Below are positions 1-8,702 of a DNA stretch of 50,897 bases, in pieces (position 1 is the stretch's first letter; the number at the start of each line of letters is the position of its first letter). The notes below the pieces were generated by a model, which was not told the origin of the DNA, ran no database searches, and worked only from the letters and a program-made list of their open reading frames with translations. Source of the DNA: Bacteroidales bacterium UBA4893 (lineage in GTDB: Bacteria; Bacteroidota; Bacteroidia; Bacteroidales; P3). A program made the position numbers and the translations under genes. The DNA lies in contig DHCV01000023.1 in NCBI GenBank assembly GCA_002399025.1, positions 1 to 50,897 on the forward strand, in the 5' to 3' direction.

Positions 1-2
1 TA

Positions 3-272
3 AATCAACATAAATTAGTTTTGGAAAGTGTTGTTATTGAAAGAAAAGGAAAGCTTGTTGCAATGGTTCAATTTAATCCAGAAGAATTGGAGAAAAGACT
101 TACCATATACAAGGAAGATGCCTCAAAAGCATTGGATTATATCAAGAAAGACCTTCTTAAAGCAGCAAATGAAAGACTAAATCGTTTTTCAAAGCTATCC
201 CTAATTATTGAAACCACAACCGAGTTTGAAAAAACTGCAACCCTAAAGATTAAAAGATACCTTTATAAATAA
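3..272 (+). CDS. Long-chain acyl-CoA synthetase (AMP-forming), C-terminal end only
   Basis: The frame is open from the left edge of the window, so the gene is cut at its 5' side and only about 89 C-terminal codons are present. The segment with VVIERKGKLVAMVQFNPEEL, followed by a helix and the basic end KRYLYK, resembles the small C-terminal domain of AMP-forming fatty acyl-CoA ligases (FadD/FAA type), which closes over the adenylate during thioesterification. The ATP-binding motifs lie outside the window, so the substrate cannot be judged. A TTG at 21 could be mistaken for a start but lies within the domain. A strong terminator follows at 311-356. The family call rests on a short segment. Confidence 0.65.
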   Translation, partial: NQHKLVLESVVIERKGKLVAMVQFNPEELEKRLTIYKEDASKALDYIKKDLLKAANERLNRFSKLSLIIETTTEFEKTATLKIKRYLYK

Positions 273-275
273 GAC

Positions 276-356
276 TTTAGATTAAATAATACCATAATCT
301 AAATCCAAATAAAACAAAAACGAAGAAGCCTTAATTAGCTTCTTCGTTTTTTTGTT
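276..356 (+). terminator. Tandem hairpins and rho-independent terminator after the acyl-CoA synthetase
   Basis: A 9-bp perfect stem (276-284 with 295-303) lies just after the stop codon. A second, strong hairpin follows: cgaagaagc at 321-329 pairs with gcttcttcg at 338-346, extended by an A tract on the left and a T tract on the right (347-353). The second hairpin has the layout of an intrinsic terminator for the plus-strand gene. Because it is A/T-symmetric it may also act on the minus-strand phoH run. The rest of the spacer to 503 holds one single copy of an ataatcaag motif seen in other spacers and nothing else I can name. Confidence 0.8.
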
Positions 357-503
357 TTATGTAAATTATAATCAAGCAAAAACCTTATAAAAGCGAAAAT
401 AAAAGAGAGTTAATTTAATTACACTCATTCCTTATGTTGAATTAGAAAAACAATAAACTTATTCTCCGCAAAAAGAGAATAATTTATAAAGATTAATTAG
501 CCT

Positions 504-1451
504 TTACTTCTTCTCTTCTTTTGTGTAGGCTTCAACTATTTTGGTTACAAGGGGATGACGGATAATATCATATTCTTTTAGATAGATAAAGTCTATACCC
601 TCTACCTTCTTTAGGAATTTCTCCACATCTTTTAGTCCTGAAGGCTGGTTGCGAGGAAGGTCAATTTGTGTTGGGTCGGCTGTAATTATGAATTTAGCAT
701 TACGTCCCATACGTGTAAGAAACATTTTTATCTGCGAATAGGTTGCATTCTGTGCTTCATCTAATATTACAAAGGCATTATCGAGGGTTCTTCCTCTCAT
801 AAAGGCAAGGGGAGCTATCTCAATTGTTCTGTCTTCAAGATATTGGTCAAGCTTTTGTTGAACAAGCATATCCCTTAAGGCATCATAGAGTGGTTGAAGG
901 TATGGGTCAAGCTTGTCTTTTAGGTCGCCTGGAAGAAAACCAAGGTTCTCCCCTGCTTCAACTGCTGGACGTGTTAGGATTATTCTTCTTACCTGCTTTG
1001 CTTTAAGGGCTTTTACTGCAAGGGCAACAGCAGTATAAGTTTTCCCAGAACCAGCAGGTCCTAAGGCAAAGAGCATATCATTATCCTTTATGGATTTAAC
1101 CATTTGCTTTTGATTGGGAGTTTGTGCCTTAATGATTAAGCCATTGCGACCATAAACCAAAACATCGCCACAATCAGCTATTTCATTCGTTTCTTCCAAA
1201 GGAGTATTTACCACTCTCATTATAAGCTTTTCATTCATCTTCCCTTCTTTGCGGTAAAGTTTTAAAAGTTCATTAAACACTCCTCCAAATTCCTGAACAT
1301 TCCTTTCTTTACCAATAATTTTCAACTTATCCCCTCTTTGAATTAATTCAACATTTGGATAAAGTATGGAAAGAAAATTTAGATTCTTTTCATTTACTCC
1401 AAAGAAATCAACAAGCGATATATCGCTAAGCTCTAAGACCTTTTCTGTCAT
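504..1451 (-). CDS. PhoH-family ATPase
   Basis: This 315-aa protein is a PhoH/YbeZ-type P-loop ATPase, a cytoplasmic family linked to RNA metabolism and, in other bacteria, to 16S rRNA maturation with the nuclease YbeY. The sequence shows an N-terminal KH-like region (about 1-75), a Walker A motif GPAGSGKT at residues 131-138, the family motif RPAVEAGENLGFLPG around 161-175 and a Walker B VILDEAQN at about 228-235. The length is normal for the family. It is the last gene of a minus-strand run and starts 14 bases after the PorE-like gene ends, so it is probably co-transcribed. No ybeY gene is adjacent. The exact biological role remains inferred from family membership. Confidence 0.93.
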   Translation of the reverse strand: MTEKVLELSDISLVDFFGVNEKNLNFLSILYPNVELIQRGDKLKIIGKERNVQEFGGVFNELLKLYRKEGKMNEKLIMRVVNTPLEETNEIADCGDVLVYGRNGLIIKAQTPNQKQMVKSIKDNDMLFALGPAGSGKTYTAVALAVKALKAKQVRRIILTRPAVEAGENLGFLPGDLKDKLDPYLQPLYDALRDMLVQQKLDQYLEDRTIEIAPLAFMRGRTLDNAFVILDEAQNATYSQIKMFLTRMGRNAKFIITADPTQIDLPRNQPSGLKDVEKFLKKVEGIDFIYLKEYDIIRHPLVTKIVEAYTKEEKK

Positions 1452-1465
1452 TTAATTTATGTATA

Positions 1466-3454
1466 TTATTTTTTAATGATTTTGAATTCTGTTCTGCGGT
1501 TTTTGGCTCTTCCTTCTTCGCTTGCGTTTTCGGCAATTGGCTTAGTTTGTCCGTATCCTATTGCGGTAAGTCGATAGGATGCAATTCGTTTGGACTCCAA
1601 GTAGGCTTTAACGCTTTGAGCTCTTTTGGTTGAAAGTTCAAGATTATAGGTGGCTGTCCCAACATTATCGGTGTGTCCTGAAATCTCAATACTTATATTC
1701 TCATTCTTTGATAGTAGTTCTACCAATGTATTTAGTTCGGAAATTGAACTTGATTCTAATTCTGCAGAATTGGTTTTGAAGAAAATATTATTAAGAACCA
1801 CACTCTCTCCTTCTTGAATTGGCGTTAGGAAAATATCTTTTTGATAGGAGTTGGTTTTGTTAGTATCGGCTAATTGGAAGTTTTCGGAATAGAAAAGATA
1901 ACCATCAGCCCATGCACTTAGTGCATAATCTACCCCAAGAGGCAAGACAACCAAATACTCCCCTGTTTGTGGATCGGAAACAGATGAAGCTGTAAGCTGG
2001 CTTGTGTTTAGGTTCTTTACTTCAAATCTAACCTCCAAAGGCTTATTAGTTTGTTTGTCAAAGGTCTTTCCTTTCATATATACAACCGGAGTTGGCTGTG
2101 CTGATTGGTGAAGATCAAACTCATAGAGGTCCTTTCCTCCAAACCCTCCTTTTAGTTCTGCTGAAAAAATTGCTTTCTTCCCGCTTGGAGAAACTATAAA
2201 ACTTGTTTCATCGGAAGAGGTATTTACTGGATAGCCAATGTTTTGTGGTGGAGTAAAGCGTCCATTTACTATATTTGCATAGAAAATATCCATTCCTCCC
2301 ATTCCAGCATGATAATCAGAAGAAAAATAAAGCGTTGTGTTGCTTGGATGAATAAAAGGATACATCTCATTTCCAGGTGTGTTGATTGTGGAATCTAAAT
2401 TAATTGGCTTCCTCCACCTACCATTATCTTGCTTGTAGGTGTACCAAATATCGTTTTGCCCCTTACCTCCATATCTGTTGGAAACAAAGAAAAGAGTCCT
2501 TCCGTCTGAGGCAATTGTTGGCTGAGAGTCCCATCCGGAAGAATTAACCACTCCTCCCATATTCTTTGGCTCAGTCCATCGCCTTCCAATTCTTTCAGAA
2601 TAGTATAAATCACAGCTTCCAAACCCATCTCTTGCATTGCATCGAGTGAAATAGGCTGTTCGTCCGTCTGGGGAAATACTCAAAGCTCCTTCATTCTCAA
2701 GAGAATTGAACGGAGTTGGCATTTTCTTTGCCTTCTCCCATTTCCCTTCTACCTTGTTTGTTTCAAAGAAATCTTCCACCATTTGAATTCTAAGTCCAAA
2801 ATCAATTGTATCTGGAATAAGACTTGTAAAGATAAATGTTTGCTCATCAGCAGTTAAGGTTGGAAGATATTGGTCATGCTCGTCATTAATATTTCTTCCC
2901 ATGTTTTCAGGCTTGAACTCAACAGGATGCTTTAAGGCATATTGCATATAAACTAATTGCTTTAATTTCCTTTGTGTAAGTTCTATCTTCTTATTGTCCT
3001 TAGGAGATTTATATTTTGAAAGAGCATAGTTTAGATGATTCTCCGCTTTTTCTGTGTCGTATTCAAAGAGATAGAACTCTCCCAAACGTGTGTGGGCATT
3101 AATATCGTAATCTGGGCTTATTTCAACAAGTTTCTTATAGTAGGGAAAGGCTAAAAGCTTGGTGGAATCCATGTCTTGACTTTGATTATAGTAAATCTCA
3201 GCCATACAGAGCAAAGCATCAGGATAGTTAGGGTCAATGGAAAGGGCTTTGTTAAGATATTCTATTGCCTTATCGTCCTTGCTTTTATTTAAGAAGTCTA
3301 ACGCTTTCTTAAATTCCTTTTCAGCCTTTGGATTGGTTTGAGAGAAAATAGGTTGAAAGGAGAAAAGTATAAGAAGAAATAAAAGTAAATACTTTAGATT
3401 TTTAGGAACTAAGGTATTTGCATGTATTTGTGGCTTTGAAGGGAAATTCTCCAT
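1466..3454 (-). CDS. PorE-like outer-membrane protein: TPR, PD40 propeller, CRD and OmpA domains
   Basis: This 662-aa protein has a hydrophobic export signal (about residues 20-39, ending FSQ). Next come TPR-type helices (about 40-170), WD40-like PD40 beta-propeller blades (about 190-450, with repeated SPDGRTAYF and ASDGRTLFF strands) and a carboxypeptidase-regulatory-like domain (about 458-545). It ends in an OmpA peptidoglycan-binding domain (about 550-662, ISGHTDNVGTATYN and RAKNRRTEF). That domain order is the one described for PorE of the type IX secretion system, thought to anchor the machine to murein. PorE of Porphyromonas is a lipoprotein, but no lipobox cysteine is visible here. The start lies 46 bases inside queE, and no better methionine precedes the signal. 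A generic OmpA/PD40 protein remains possible. Confidence 0.85.
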   Translation of the reverse strand: MENFPSKPQIHANTLVPKNLKYLLLFLLILFSFQPIFSQTNPKAEKEFKKALDFLNKSKDDKAIEYLNKALSIDPNYPDALLCMAEIYYNQSQDMDSTKLLAFPYYKKLVEISPDYDINAHTRLGEFYLFEYDTEKAENHLNYALSKYKSPKDNKKIELTQRKLKQLVYMQYALKHPVEFKPENMGRNINDEHDQYLPTLTADEQTFIFTSLIPDTIDFGLRIQMVEDFFETNKVEGKWEKAKKMPTPFNSLENEGALSISPDGRTAYFTRCNARDGFGSCDLYYSERIGRRWTEPKNMGGVVNSSGWDSQPTIASDGRTLFFVSNRYGGKGQNDIWYTYKQDNGRWRKPINLDSTINTPGNEMYPFIHPSNTTLYFSSDYHAGMGGMDIFYANIVNGRFTPPQNIGYPVNTSSDETSFIVSPSGKKAIFSAELKGGFGGKDLYEFDLHQSAQPTPVVYMKGKTFDKQTNKPLEVRFEVKNLNTSQLTASSVSDPQTGEYLVVLPLGVDYALSAWADGYLFYSENFQLADTNKTNSYQKDIFLTPIQEGESVVLNNIFFKTNSAELESSSISELNTLVELLSKNENISIEISGHTDNVGTATYNLELSTKRAQSVKAYLESKRIASYRLTAIGYGQTKPIAENASEEGRAKNRRTEFKIIKK

Positions 3455-4038
3455 TTAGGATTTAATTTAATGTATTCAACAATTAGGTGCATCATCTTAT
3501 CACTAACGCTCCATTCTGGCTGTAAGTATAATAGACAATGATTTATATCTACTTTCAAAGCATATTCTTCTGCAAAAGCAAAATCAGCCTTATCGCAGAT
3601 TATCATCTTTAACTCATTGGCACACTTTAAGTTCTCTTCAATTGGTGGTAGATTTCTTTTTGCAGATATACAGACCCAATCCCATTCTCCACTCATTTTG
3701 GAAGAGCCAGAGGTTTCGAGAATTGTTTCAATTCCGTTTTCTTTTAATCCTTTGCAAAGCGGAGTAAGATTATATAGCAAGGGTTCTCCTCCTGTAATAA
3801 TTACGCTCTTTGCTGGAAAAGAAGAGGCTCTTTCAATAATCTCTTCAATGGGTGTTGGTGCTAAAACAGAAGCATCCCAAGCCTCCTTAACATCACAAAA
3901 ATAACATCCAACATCACATCCTCCAATACGAACGAAATAGGCTGCCCTTCCTGTGTTAAAACCCTCTCCTTGCAAAGAATAGAACTCTTCCATAACCGGA
4001 AGCAATTCCCCTCTTTCAATTCTTTTGTCGTTTGTCAA
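3409..4038 (-). CDS. queE: 7-carboxy-7-deazaguanine synthase
   Basis: This 209-aa radical SAM enzyme converts 6-carboxy-tetrahydropterin to 7-carboxy-7-deazaguanine in queuosine (tRNA) synthesis. The cluster-binding cysteines are C41, C45 and C48 in GGCDVGCYFCDVKEAW. The CX3CX2C spacing and the DVKEAW context match the short Bacteroidetes-type QueE. The substrate-side motif FYSLQGEGFNTGRAAYFVRIGG comes just before, and ITGGEPLL is the SAM-binding GGE motif. The gene follows folD by 12 bases and its 3' end overlaps the next gene by 46 bases, so the genes are likely translated from one message. No other queuosine gene is in the window. Confidence 0.93.
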   Translation of the reverse strand: MTNDKRIERGELLPVMEEFYSLQGEGFNTGRAAYFVRIGGCDVGCYFCDVKEAWDASVLAPTPIEEIIERASSFPAKSVIITGGEPLLYNLTPLCKGLKENGIETILETSGSSKMSGEWDWVCISAKRNLPPIEENLKCANELKMIICDKADFAFAEEYALKVDINHCLLYLQPEWSVSDKMMHLIVEYIKLNPKWRISLQSHKYMQIP

Positions 4039-4050
4039 AATAAAAATATA

Positions 4051-4956
4051 TTAATCCTCTGGATAGATTTCGTGTTTGTAGGCCTTGAGTGTGTTTTGCA
4101 ATAAAGAAACAACGGTTAGCATACCCACTCCTCCTGGAACAGGGGTAATGTGAGAACATTTTGGAGCTACCTCATCATATTTCACATCTCCAACAATCCT
4201 ATAACCTTTTTCCTTAGTCTTATCCTCTACCCTATGAATACCAACGTCAATAACAACTGCTCCTTGCTTTACCATATCTTCGGTAATGAACTCTGGCTTA
4301 CCAATAGCAACAATTAGAATATCGGCACTCAAACATACTTCTTTAAGATTTTTTGTCTTACTATGGCAAATGGTTACTGTACAATTGGCTGAAGAATTGT
4401 TTCTTGACATCAAAACAGACATTGGAGTCCCAACAATATTGCTCCTTCCCACAACAACACAATGCTTTCCAACAGTATCAATCTTTGCTCTTTCAAGCAT
4501 GGTCATAACCCCAAACGGCGTTGCAGGAACAAAACAAGGCATATTATACATTAGTCTTCCTCCATTCATTGGATGAAAACCATCAACATCTTTCTTTGGA
4601 TTTATTCTCTCAATAACCTTTTGTTCATCAATATGTTTTGGCAAAGGAAGTTGAACAATAAAACCATCTGTTTCATTGTCATTATTAAGAAAATCAACAG
4701 TATTTAATAGTTCTTCTTCGGTCAAAGTATCTGGAAAACGATAAACAGAAGACATGAAACCTACTTCCTTACTTTGTTTTTCCTTGCTTGCAACATAAGA
4801 TTGACTTGCCCCATCTTCTCCAACAATTACAGCAACCAAATGAGGAGGACGTTTGCCTGCATCCAAAAGAACCTTTACCTCTTCTGATAATTCTTTCTTA
4901 ACCTCACTTGCTATTTGTCGTCCATCAATAATTATTGGTGCTTTCTTATTTTCCAT
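4051..4956 (-). CDS. folD: Bifunctional methylenetetrahydrofolate dehydrogenase/cyclohydrolase
   Basis: This 301-aa cytoplasmic enzyme interconverts 5,10-methylene-, methenyl- and 10-formyl-tetrahydrofolate with NADP. Visible motifs are YVASKEKQSKEVG (with the catalytic lysine), the folate-site segment FIVQLPLPKHI, VVGRSNIVGTPMS at the nucleotide-binding fold, and the C-terminal TPVPGGVGMLTV signature. The length is normal. It starts 3 bases after ffh ends, so it is surely in the same transcription unit. Functionally it connects with gcvT (40260-41366), which supplies methylene-THF. Confidence 0.97.
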   Translation of the reverse strand: MENKKAPIIIDGRQIASEVKKELSEEVKVLLDAGKRPPHLVAVIVGEDGASQSYVASKEKQSKEVGFMSSVYRFPDTLTEEELLNTVDFLNNDNETDGFIVQLPLPKHIDEQKVIERINPKKDVDGFHPMNGGRLMYNMPCFVPATPFGVMTMLERAKIDTVGKHCVVVGRSNIVGTPMSVLMSRNNSSANCTVTICHSKTKNLKEVCLSADILIVAIGKPEFITEDMVKQGAVVIDVGIHRVEDKTKEKGYRIVGDVKYDEVAPKCSHITPVPGGVGMLTVVSLLQNTLKAYKHEIYPED

Positions 4957-4959
4957 TTC

Positions 4960-6279
4960 TTATCTTCTTAAATTTTTTAATGCATTCATTTTATTTCCTC
5001 CACTAACCACCTTCATCATTTTTCTCGTTTCCTCAAATTGTTTTAGCAAACGATTAACCTCCTCAATTGATTTCCCACTTCCTCTTGCAATTCTCTTTCT
5101 CCTACTACCATCAATCTTTGAAGGATTTTCCCTCTCGAAAGGTGTCATTGAGCCAATAATTGCTTCAATACCCTTGAAGGCATCGTTGTCAATATCAACA
5201 TTCTTCATCATCTTTCCAACACCTGGAATCATACCCATAAGGTCTTTAACATTACCCATTTTCTTAATCTGACTAATCTGAGAAAGAAAATCATTGAAGT
5301 TAAAATCATTTGTCCTTAATTTTTTGGAAATCTTCCTTGCTTCAGCCTCATCATATTGCTCTTGAGCTTTTTCAACCAAAGAAACAATATCTCCCATTCC
5401 CAAAATTCGTGATGCCATTCTATCAGGGTGGAAAACATCCAAAGCCTCCATCTTCTCCCCTATCCCAACAAACTTAATTGGCTTACTGACAACGTGGCGA
5501 ATAGTTAGAGCAGCACCACCTCGAGTATCTCCATCAAGTTTTGTAAGCACAACACCCTCAAAATCTAATCTATCATTAAAAGCCTTGGCAGTATTTACAG
5601 CATCCTGACCTGTCATAGAGTCAACCACAAACAAAGTCTCTTGAGGATTAACAGCCTTCTTGATATTGGAAATCTCATTCATCATCTCCTCATCAACAGC
5701 CAAACGACCGGCAGTATCCACAATCACAACATTAATCCCCTTGTCCTTAGCAGTCTTTACAGCATTTTTAGCAATCTGAACAGGGTCTTTAATCTCCTCA
5801 GTATAAACCTCAACCCCTATCTGCTCCCCAAGAACCTGCAACTGATTGATAGCAGCTGGACGATATACGTCTCCAGCCGTTAGAAGGACGGACTTACCTT
5901 TCTTTGTTTTCAAGTAGTTTGCAAGCTTAGCAGAGAAAGTTGTCTTACCACTACCTTGCAATCCAGCAATAAGAATAATGGCAGGCGAGCCTTTGATATT
6001 AATCTCTTGAGCCTCCTTGCCCATAAGTTCGGTAAGCTCGTCATTAACAATCTTGATCATCAATTGACTTGGCTCAATGGCAGTAAGAACATTTCTTCCC
6101 AAAGCCTTTTGCTTAACCGTATCGCAAAACTCCTTAGCAATAGCATAGCTAACATCGGCGTCAATCAAAGCCTTTCTTACCTCTTTCAATGTTTCTGCAA
6201 CATTAATTTCGGTAATCTTACCATGACCTTTCAGTATCTTAAACGATTTCTCTAATCTTTCACTTAAACTCTCAAACAT
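4960..6279 (-). CDS. ffh: Signal recognition particle protein Ffh (SRP54)
   Basis: This 439-aa GTPase is the protein part of the signal recognition particle, which brings nascent membrane proteins to the SecYEG translocon through FtsY. It has the N-terminal helical domain, GTPase motifs GLQGSGKTT (G1), DTAGRL (G3) and TKLDGDTRGG (G4), and the methionine-rich M domain with the RNA-binding stretch SRRKRIARGSGKS near residue 395. It is the first gene of the minus-strand run, with a Bacteroidetes -7 box at 6318-6325. The 4.5S RNA gene is not in the window. Confidence 0.97.
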   Translation of the reverse strand: MFESLSERLEKSFKILKGHGKITEINVAETLKEVRKALIDADVSYAIAKEFCDTVKQKALGRNVLTAIEPSQLMIKIVNDELTELMGKEAQEINIKGSPAIILIAGLQGSGKTTFSAKLANYLKTKKGKSVLLTAGDVYRPAAINQLQVLGEQIGVEVYTEEIKDPVQIAKNAVKTAKDKGINVVIVDTAGRLAVDEEMMNEISNIKKAVNPQETLFVVDSMTGQDAVNTAKAFNDRLDFEGVVLTKLDGDTRGGAALTIRHVVSKPIKFVGIGEKMEALDVFHPDRMASRILGMGDIVSLVEKAQEQYDEAEARKISKKLRTNDFNFNDFLSQISQIKKMGNVKDLMGMIPGVGKMMKNVDIDNDAFKGIEAIIGSMTPFERENPSKIDGSRRKRIARGSGKSIEEVNRLLKQFEETRKMMKVVSGGNKMNALKNLRR

Positions 6280-6317
6280 AGAATGAATTAAAATTATGAA
6301 TTTATATTATTAGCTTG

Positions 6318-6325
6318 CAAAAATA
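6318..6325 (-). promoter_or_regulatory. Candidate -7 box for the ffh operon
   Basis: On the minus strand the bases read TATTTTTG, a full match to the Bacteroidetes TAnnTTTG element. It gives a leader of about 30 bases before the ffh start. A TTTG that could serve as the -33 box lies at 6342-6345, with a spacer of only 16 bases, shorter than the usual 19-20. Confidence 0.45.
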
Positions 6326-6438
6326 ATTCTTTTTCTCCTAACAAAGAAATATAATCTCCTCAAGCTTTCAAATTAGTTGATTATTAAAACAGCAAGAGAT
6401 AAAAAAACATATAAACAATGCTTAACATTATTTCAAGA

Positions 6439-6692
6439 CTAAGAGTTCATGAGGCAAAAACGAAGAGTTTATGACCTAAAAACGAAGAGTTCACGACCTT
6501 TAAACGAAGAGTTCACGAGTACGAAATGGCATTTCGTTTAAACGAGATGGCATTTGGTTATAAACGAAATGGCATTTCATCGTAACGAAATGCCATTTCG
6601 TGTTCATAAACTCTTGGTTTAAGGGTCATCAAAAGGCTGTTTAGGACTCGTGAACTATTGGTTTTGAGGTCGTAAATCCTTGATTTATTTTG
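6439..6692. repeat. Phased 21-22-base palindromic repeat element, copy A
   Basis: This intergenic element between ffh and the HU-like gene has three parts. The left arm is 22-base units with cores cgaagagttcacgacc at 6461, 6483 and 6505, plus a degenerate unit before them. The middle is four near-palindromic units (acgaaatgNcatttcgt or variants) starting at 6522, 6543, 6565 and 6586. The right arm is four 22-base units starting at 6605, 6627, 6649 and 6671. Right-arm units resemble the reverse complement of left-arm units (tcgtgaactattggttt against aaacgaagagttcacga), so the whole element is a large imperfect inverted repeat. The second copy at 23594-23803 has the same unit spacing. No coding frame runs through it. 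Confidence 0.9.
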
Positions 6693-6770
6693 AAATATCC
6701 TATTTAATAAATACACTATAAGCAATTATGCTTAGAAATATTTGAATTATATATTTCAATTAGATAATTT

Positions 6771-6782
6771 TTTGTATCTTTA
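6771..6782 (+). promoter_or_regulatory. Possible promoter of the HU-like gene
   Basis: TATCTTTA at 6775-6782 differs from TAnnTTTG only at the last base and would give a leader of about 55 bases. A TTTG at 6741-6744 is too far away to be the -33 box. The call is weak. The rest of the 6280-6842 spacer is taken up by the ffh promoter and the repeat element. Confidence 0.25.
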
Positions 6783-6842
6783 CCAAAGATTTTAAGAAGG
6801 GTTTTACCCTTCTGCTATTGTTTAACTTAATTCATTAAAATT

Positions 6843-7262
6843 ATGAGTATTATTTACAAAATTTGGAAAAAGAAGTTCAAGAACAAAAACGGAGAAGTTC
6901 AAGAGAAGTTCTATGCATGTAAGAAAACTAAAAGGACATTAACCACTGAAGAGGTTTGCCAACAGATTGCAGAGGCGTCATCCCTTACTGAAGGCGATGT
7001 TATGTCTGCCCTATTGGGACTTTCAATGGTTACTAAAAGAGGGCTTACTATGGGATATAGTGTTAATCTGGAAGGAATTGGGACAATTGGTCTTTCGGTT
7101 ACAAGTCCTGCAATGGATTCTCCAAAGGATATTTCAAAAGTAAGAGTAAGGGCAAATCGTATTACATTTCGCCCTGACAAAAGCCTAAAAGCAATCCTCA
7201 AAAGTCTTAGGTTCTCAATAGAGCAACCACCACCAAAGGGCTATGTTTCAAGAAAGAGATAG
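6843..7262 (+). CDS. HU-related histone-like DNA-binding protein
   Basis: This 139-aa basic protein belongs to the HU-related family common in Bacteroidetes (often annotated 'DNA-binding protein, histone-like, putative'). These proteins bend or coat DNA as dimers. The HU-like core is visible: a helical part (LTTEEVCQQIAEASSLTEGDVMSALLGL) and then beta-strands with the arm region (VNLEGIGTIGLSV, ISKVRVRANRITFRPDKSL). It also has a lysine-rich N-terminus (about 1-30) and a short basic tail. It stands alone on the plus strand, directly next to the phased repeat element. That closeness is suggestive but is no evidence that it binds there. Confidence 0.88.
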   Translation: MSIIYKIWKKKFKNKNGEVQEKFYACKKTKRTLTTEEVCQQIAEASSLTEGDVMSALLGLSMVTKRGLTMGYSVNLEGIGTIGLSVTSPAMDSPKDISKVRVRANRITFRPDKSLKAILKSLRFSIEQPPPKGYVSRKR

Positions 7263-7284
7263 GAAGGGTTAAGCAAATAGAAGA

Positions 7285-8484
7285 TTAATAAATCAAATAC
7301 TTCTCTCTTATTTTCTTAAACTCTTCCAAGTCTTTTGCCCAAGTTTGCTTTATTTCTTCAGGAGGAAGGTTTTGCCTTATCTGTTCTTTCAGTTCTTTGG
7401 TGCCTGCAAGCTTATCAAAGAAGGACTGAAAAAACTTCTCCTTATGGGGATAGGAAACATACATTTCAATTAAATAACTTAGGTCTATTGCCTTATTATT
7501 ATTGTATTTAAGTTTTAGACCCCTGCAAGCTTGATTCTTGTGGGGAGGATTATCGCTTACTCCTTTTATTACCCTTGGGGTAAAGCTAATCACTTCACTT
7601 GCTTTGAAGTTTTTTGCCTTGTAGTTTGGGAAACCTATTATCTCAAAGGGGGTATCAGTTCCTCGCCCAACACTTATTGGTGTTCCTTCAAACCAACATA
7701 TTGATGGGTAAAGAGAAATTGCATTATCTGTTTTTAGATTTGGGCTTGGAGCTACGGGTAACGAATATGGAGTATTATGGTTATAGTTCTCTAAGGGGAT
7801 GATGGTTAATTCGCATTCCAACTTCCCTTTTTCGCCAATCACTCTTTTGTTTGACGTTCCTATCCAGCACTCTCCGTTAATCATCTTGGCATATTCCCCA
7901 ATTGTCATTCCATAAACAATTGGTACAGGATGCATTCCCACAAAGCTAACTAAGGAAACATCTTTAAGGACTGCTCCATCAACAAAGGAAGCATTAGGGT
8001 TTGGTCTATCGAGCACAATTATTGGGATATTGCTTTCTGCTGCTGCCTCCATAACATAGTGAAGCGTTGAGATATATGTATAGAATCTGCAACCCACATC
8101 CTGCAAGTCAAAGATTATAATATCATTCTTCTCAAACTCTTCTTTCTTTGGTTTCTTGTTATTCCCATAAAGTGAAATTATTGGAAGATTTGTCTTTTCA
8201 TCTATTGAAGAATTTATCTTAGCTCCTGCCTCTGCCTCTCCTCTAAAACCATGCTCAGGACAATAAATTGCTCTTAGGTTTACTCCCAAACTAATTAAAG
8301 AATCAACCAAATGAGTTTTCCCAATCAAAGAAGTTTGATTGGCAACCACACCAACCCTTTTTCCTTTTAACAAATGCAAATACTCCTCAACTCTTTCAGC
8401 TCCGAGCTTTATGTTTTGAGAAAATGAAATATTAAAACAAAGTAATAAGAAAATAAATGCAATAAAAGAATATAGCTTTTTCAT
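7285..8484 (-). CDS. NamZ-like exo-beta-N-acetylmuramidase (DUF1343)
   Basis: This secreted protein of about 399 aa is in the DUF1343 family, whose characterised member NamZ removes terminal N-acetylmuramic acid from murein fragments. Signatures are GVVANQTS near the N-terminus, YCPEHGFRGEAEAGA, LYGNNKKP, FDLQDVGCRFYTYISTLHYVMEAA, VLDRPNP and the C-terminal FEGTPISVGRGTDTPFE. A signal peptide (residues 1-22, ending SFS/Q) points to the periplasm. I chose the ATG at 8484, because the TTG two codons upstream has no merit. A -7 box lies at 8505-8512 (minus). It overlaps no other gene and appears to be a single transcription unit. Confidence 0.9.
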   Translation of the reverse strand: MKKLYSFIAFIFLLLCFNISFSQNIKLGAERVEEYLHLLKGKRVGVVANQTSLIGKTHLVDSLISLGVNLRAIYCPEHGFRGEAEAGAKINSSIDEKTNLPIISLYGNNKKPKKEEFEKNDIIIFDLQDVGCRFYTYISTLHYVMEAAAESNIPIIVLDRPNPNASFVDGAVLKDVSLVSFVGMHPVPIVYGMTIGEYAKMINGECWIGTSNKRVIGEKGKLECELTIIPLENYNHNTPYSLPVAPSPNLKTDNAISLYPSICWFEGTPISVGRGTDTPFEIIGFPNYKAKNFKASEVISFTPRVIKGVSDNPPHKNQACRGLKLKYNNNKAIDLSYLIEMYVSYPHKEKFFQSFFDKLAGTKELKEQIRQNLPPEEIKQTWAKDLEEFKKIREKYLIY

Positions 8485-8504
8485 ATACAAATATAATTTT
8501 ACTG

Positions 8505-8512
8505 CAAAGGTA
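8505..8512 (-). promoter_or_regulatory. Candidate -7 box for the NamZ-like gene
   Basis: The minus strand reads TACCTTTG, a full match to TAnnTTTG, about 20 bases before the ATG at 8484. No convincing -33 TTTG is seen at the right distance. Confidence 0.4.
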
Positions 8513-8617
8513 GGAAAACAAATCGTATCCTACTTAATTCGTAATAGGAATCCTCTTCTCAAACTCCAAATAGTTTTGCTTATTATTATAATATAGCTTT
8601 AAGATTGTATCAGAAAT

Positions 8618-8660
8618 GAAAAAAGACTTAGCTTATTTTTACATAAACTAAGTCTTTTTA
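8618..8660 (-). terminator. Rho-independent terminator of the M16 protease gene
   Basis: An 11-bp perfect stem (aaaagacttag at 8621-8631 with ctaagtctttt at 8648-8658) lies 45 bases after the protease stop codon. On the minus strand it is followed by a T run. The remaining spacer (8513-8617) shows nothing I can name. Confidence 0.8.
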
Positions 8661-8702
8661 TGCCTAAACTTAACTTATTTAGGTCTTGGTTTTATTGAGT
8701 TT

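Noticed and set aside
4853..5272. Plus-strand reading frame opposite folD and ffh
   Set aside because: It lies antisense across two well-supported housekeeping genes, and its hydrophobic look comes from the complementary strand.
6439..6692. CRISPR array
   Set aside because: Units are 21-22 bases and directly adjacent with no unique spacers. Cores change within the array, and no cas genes are nearby.
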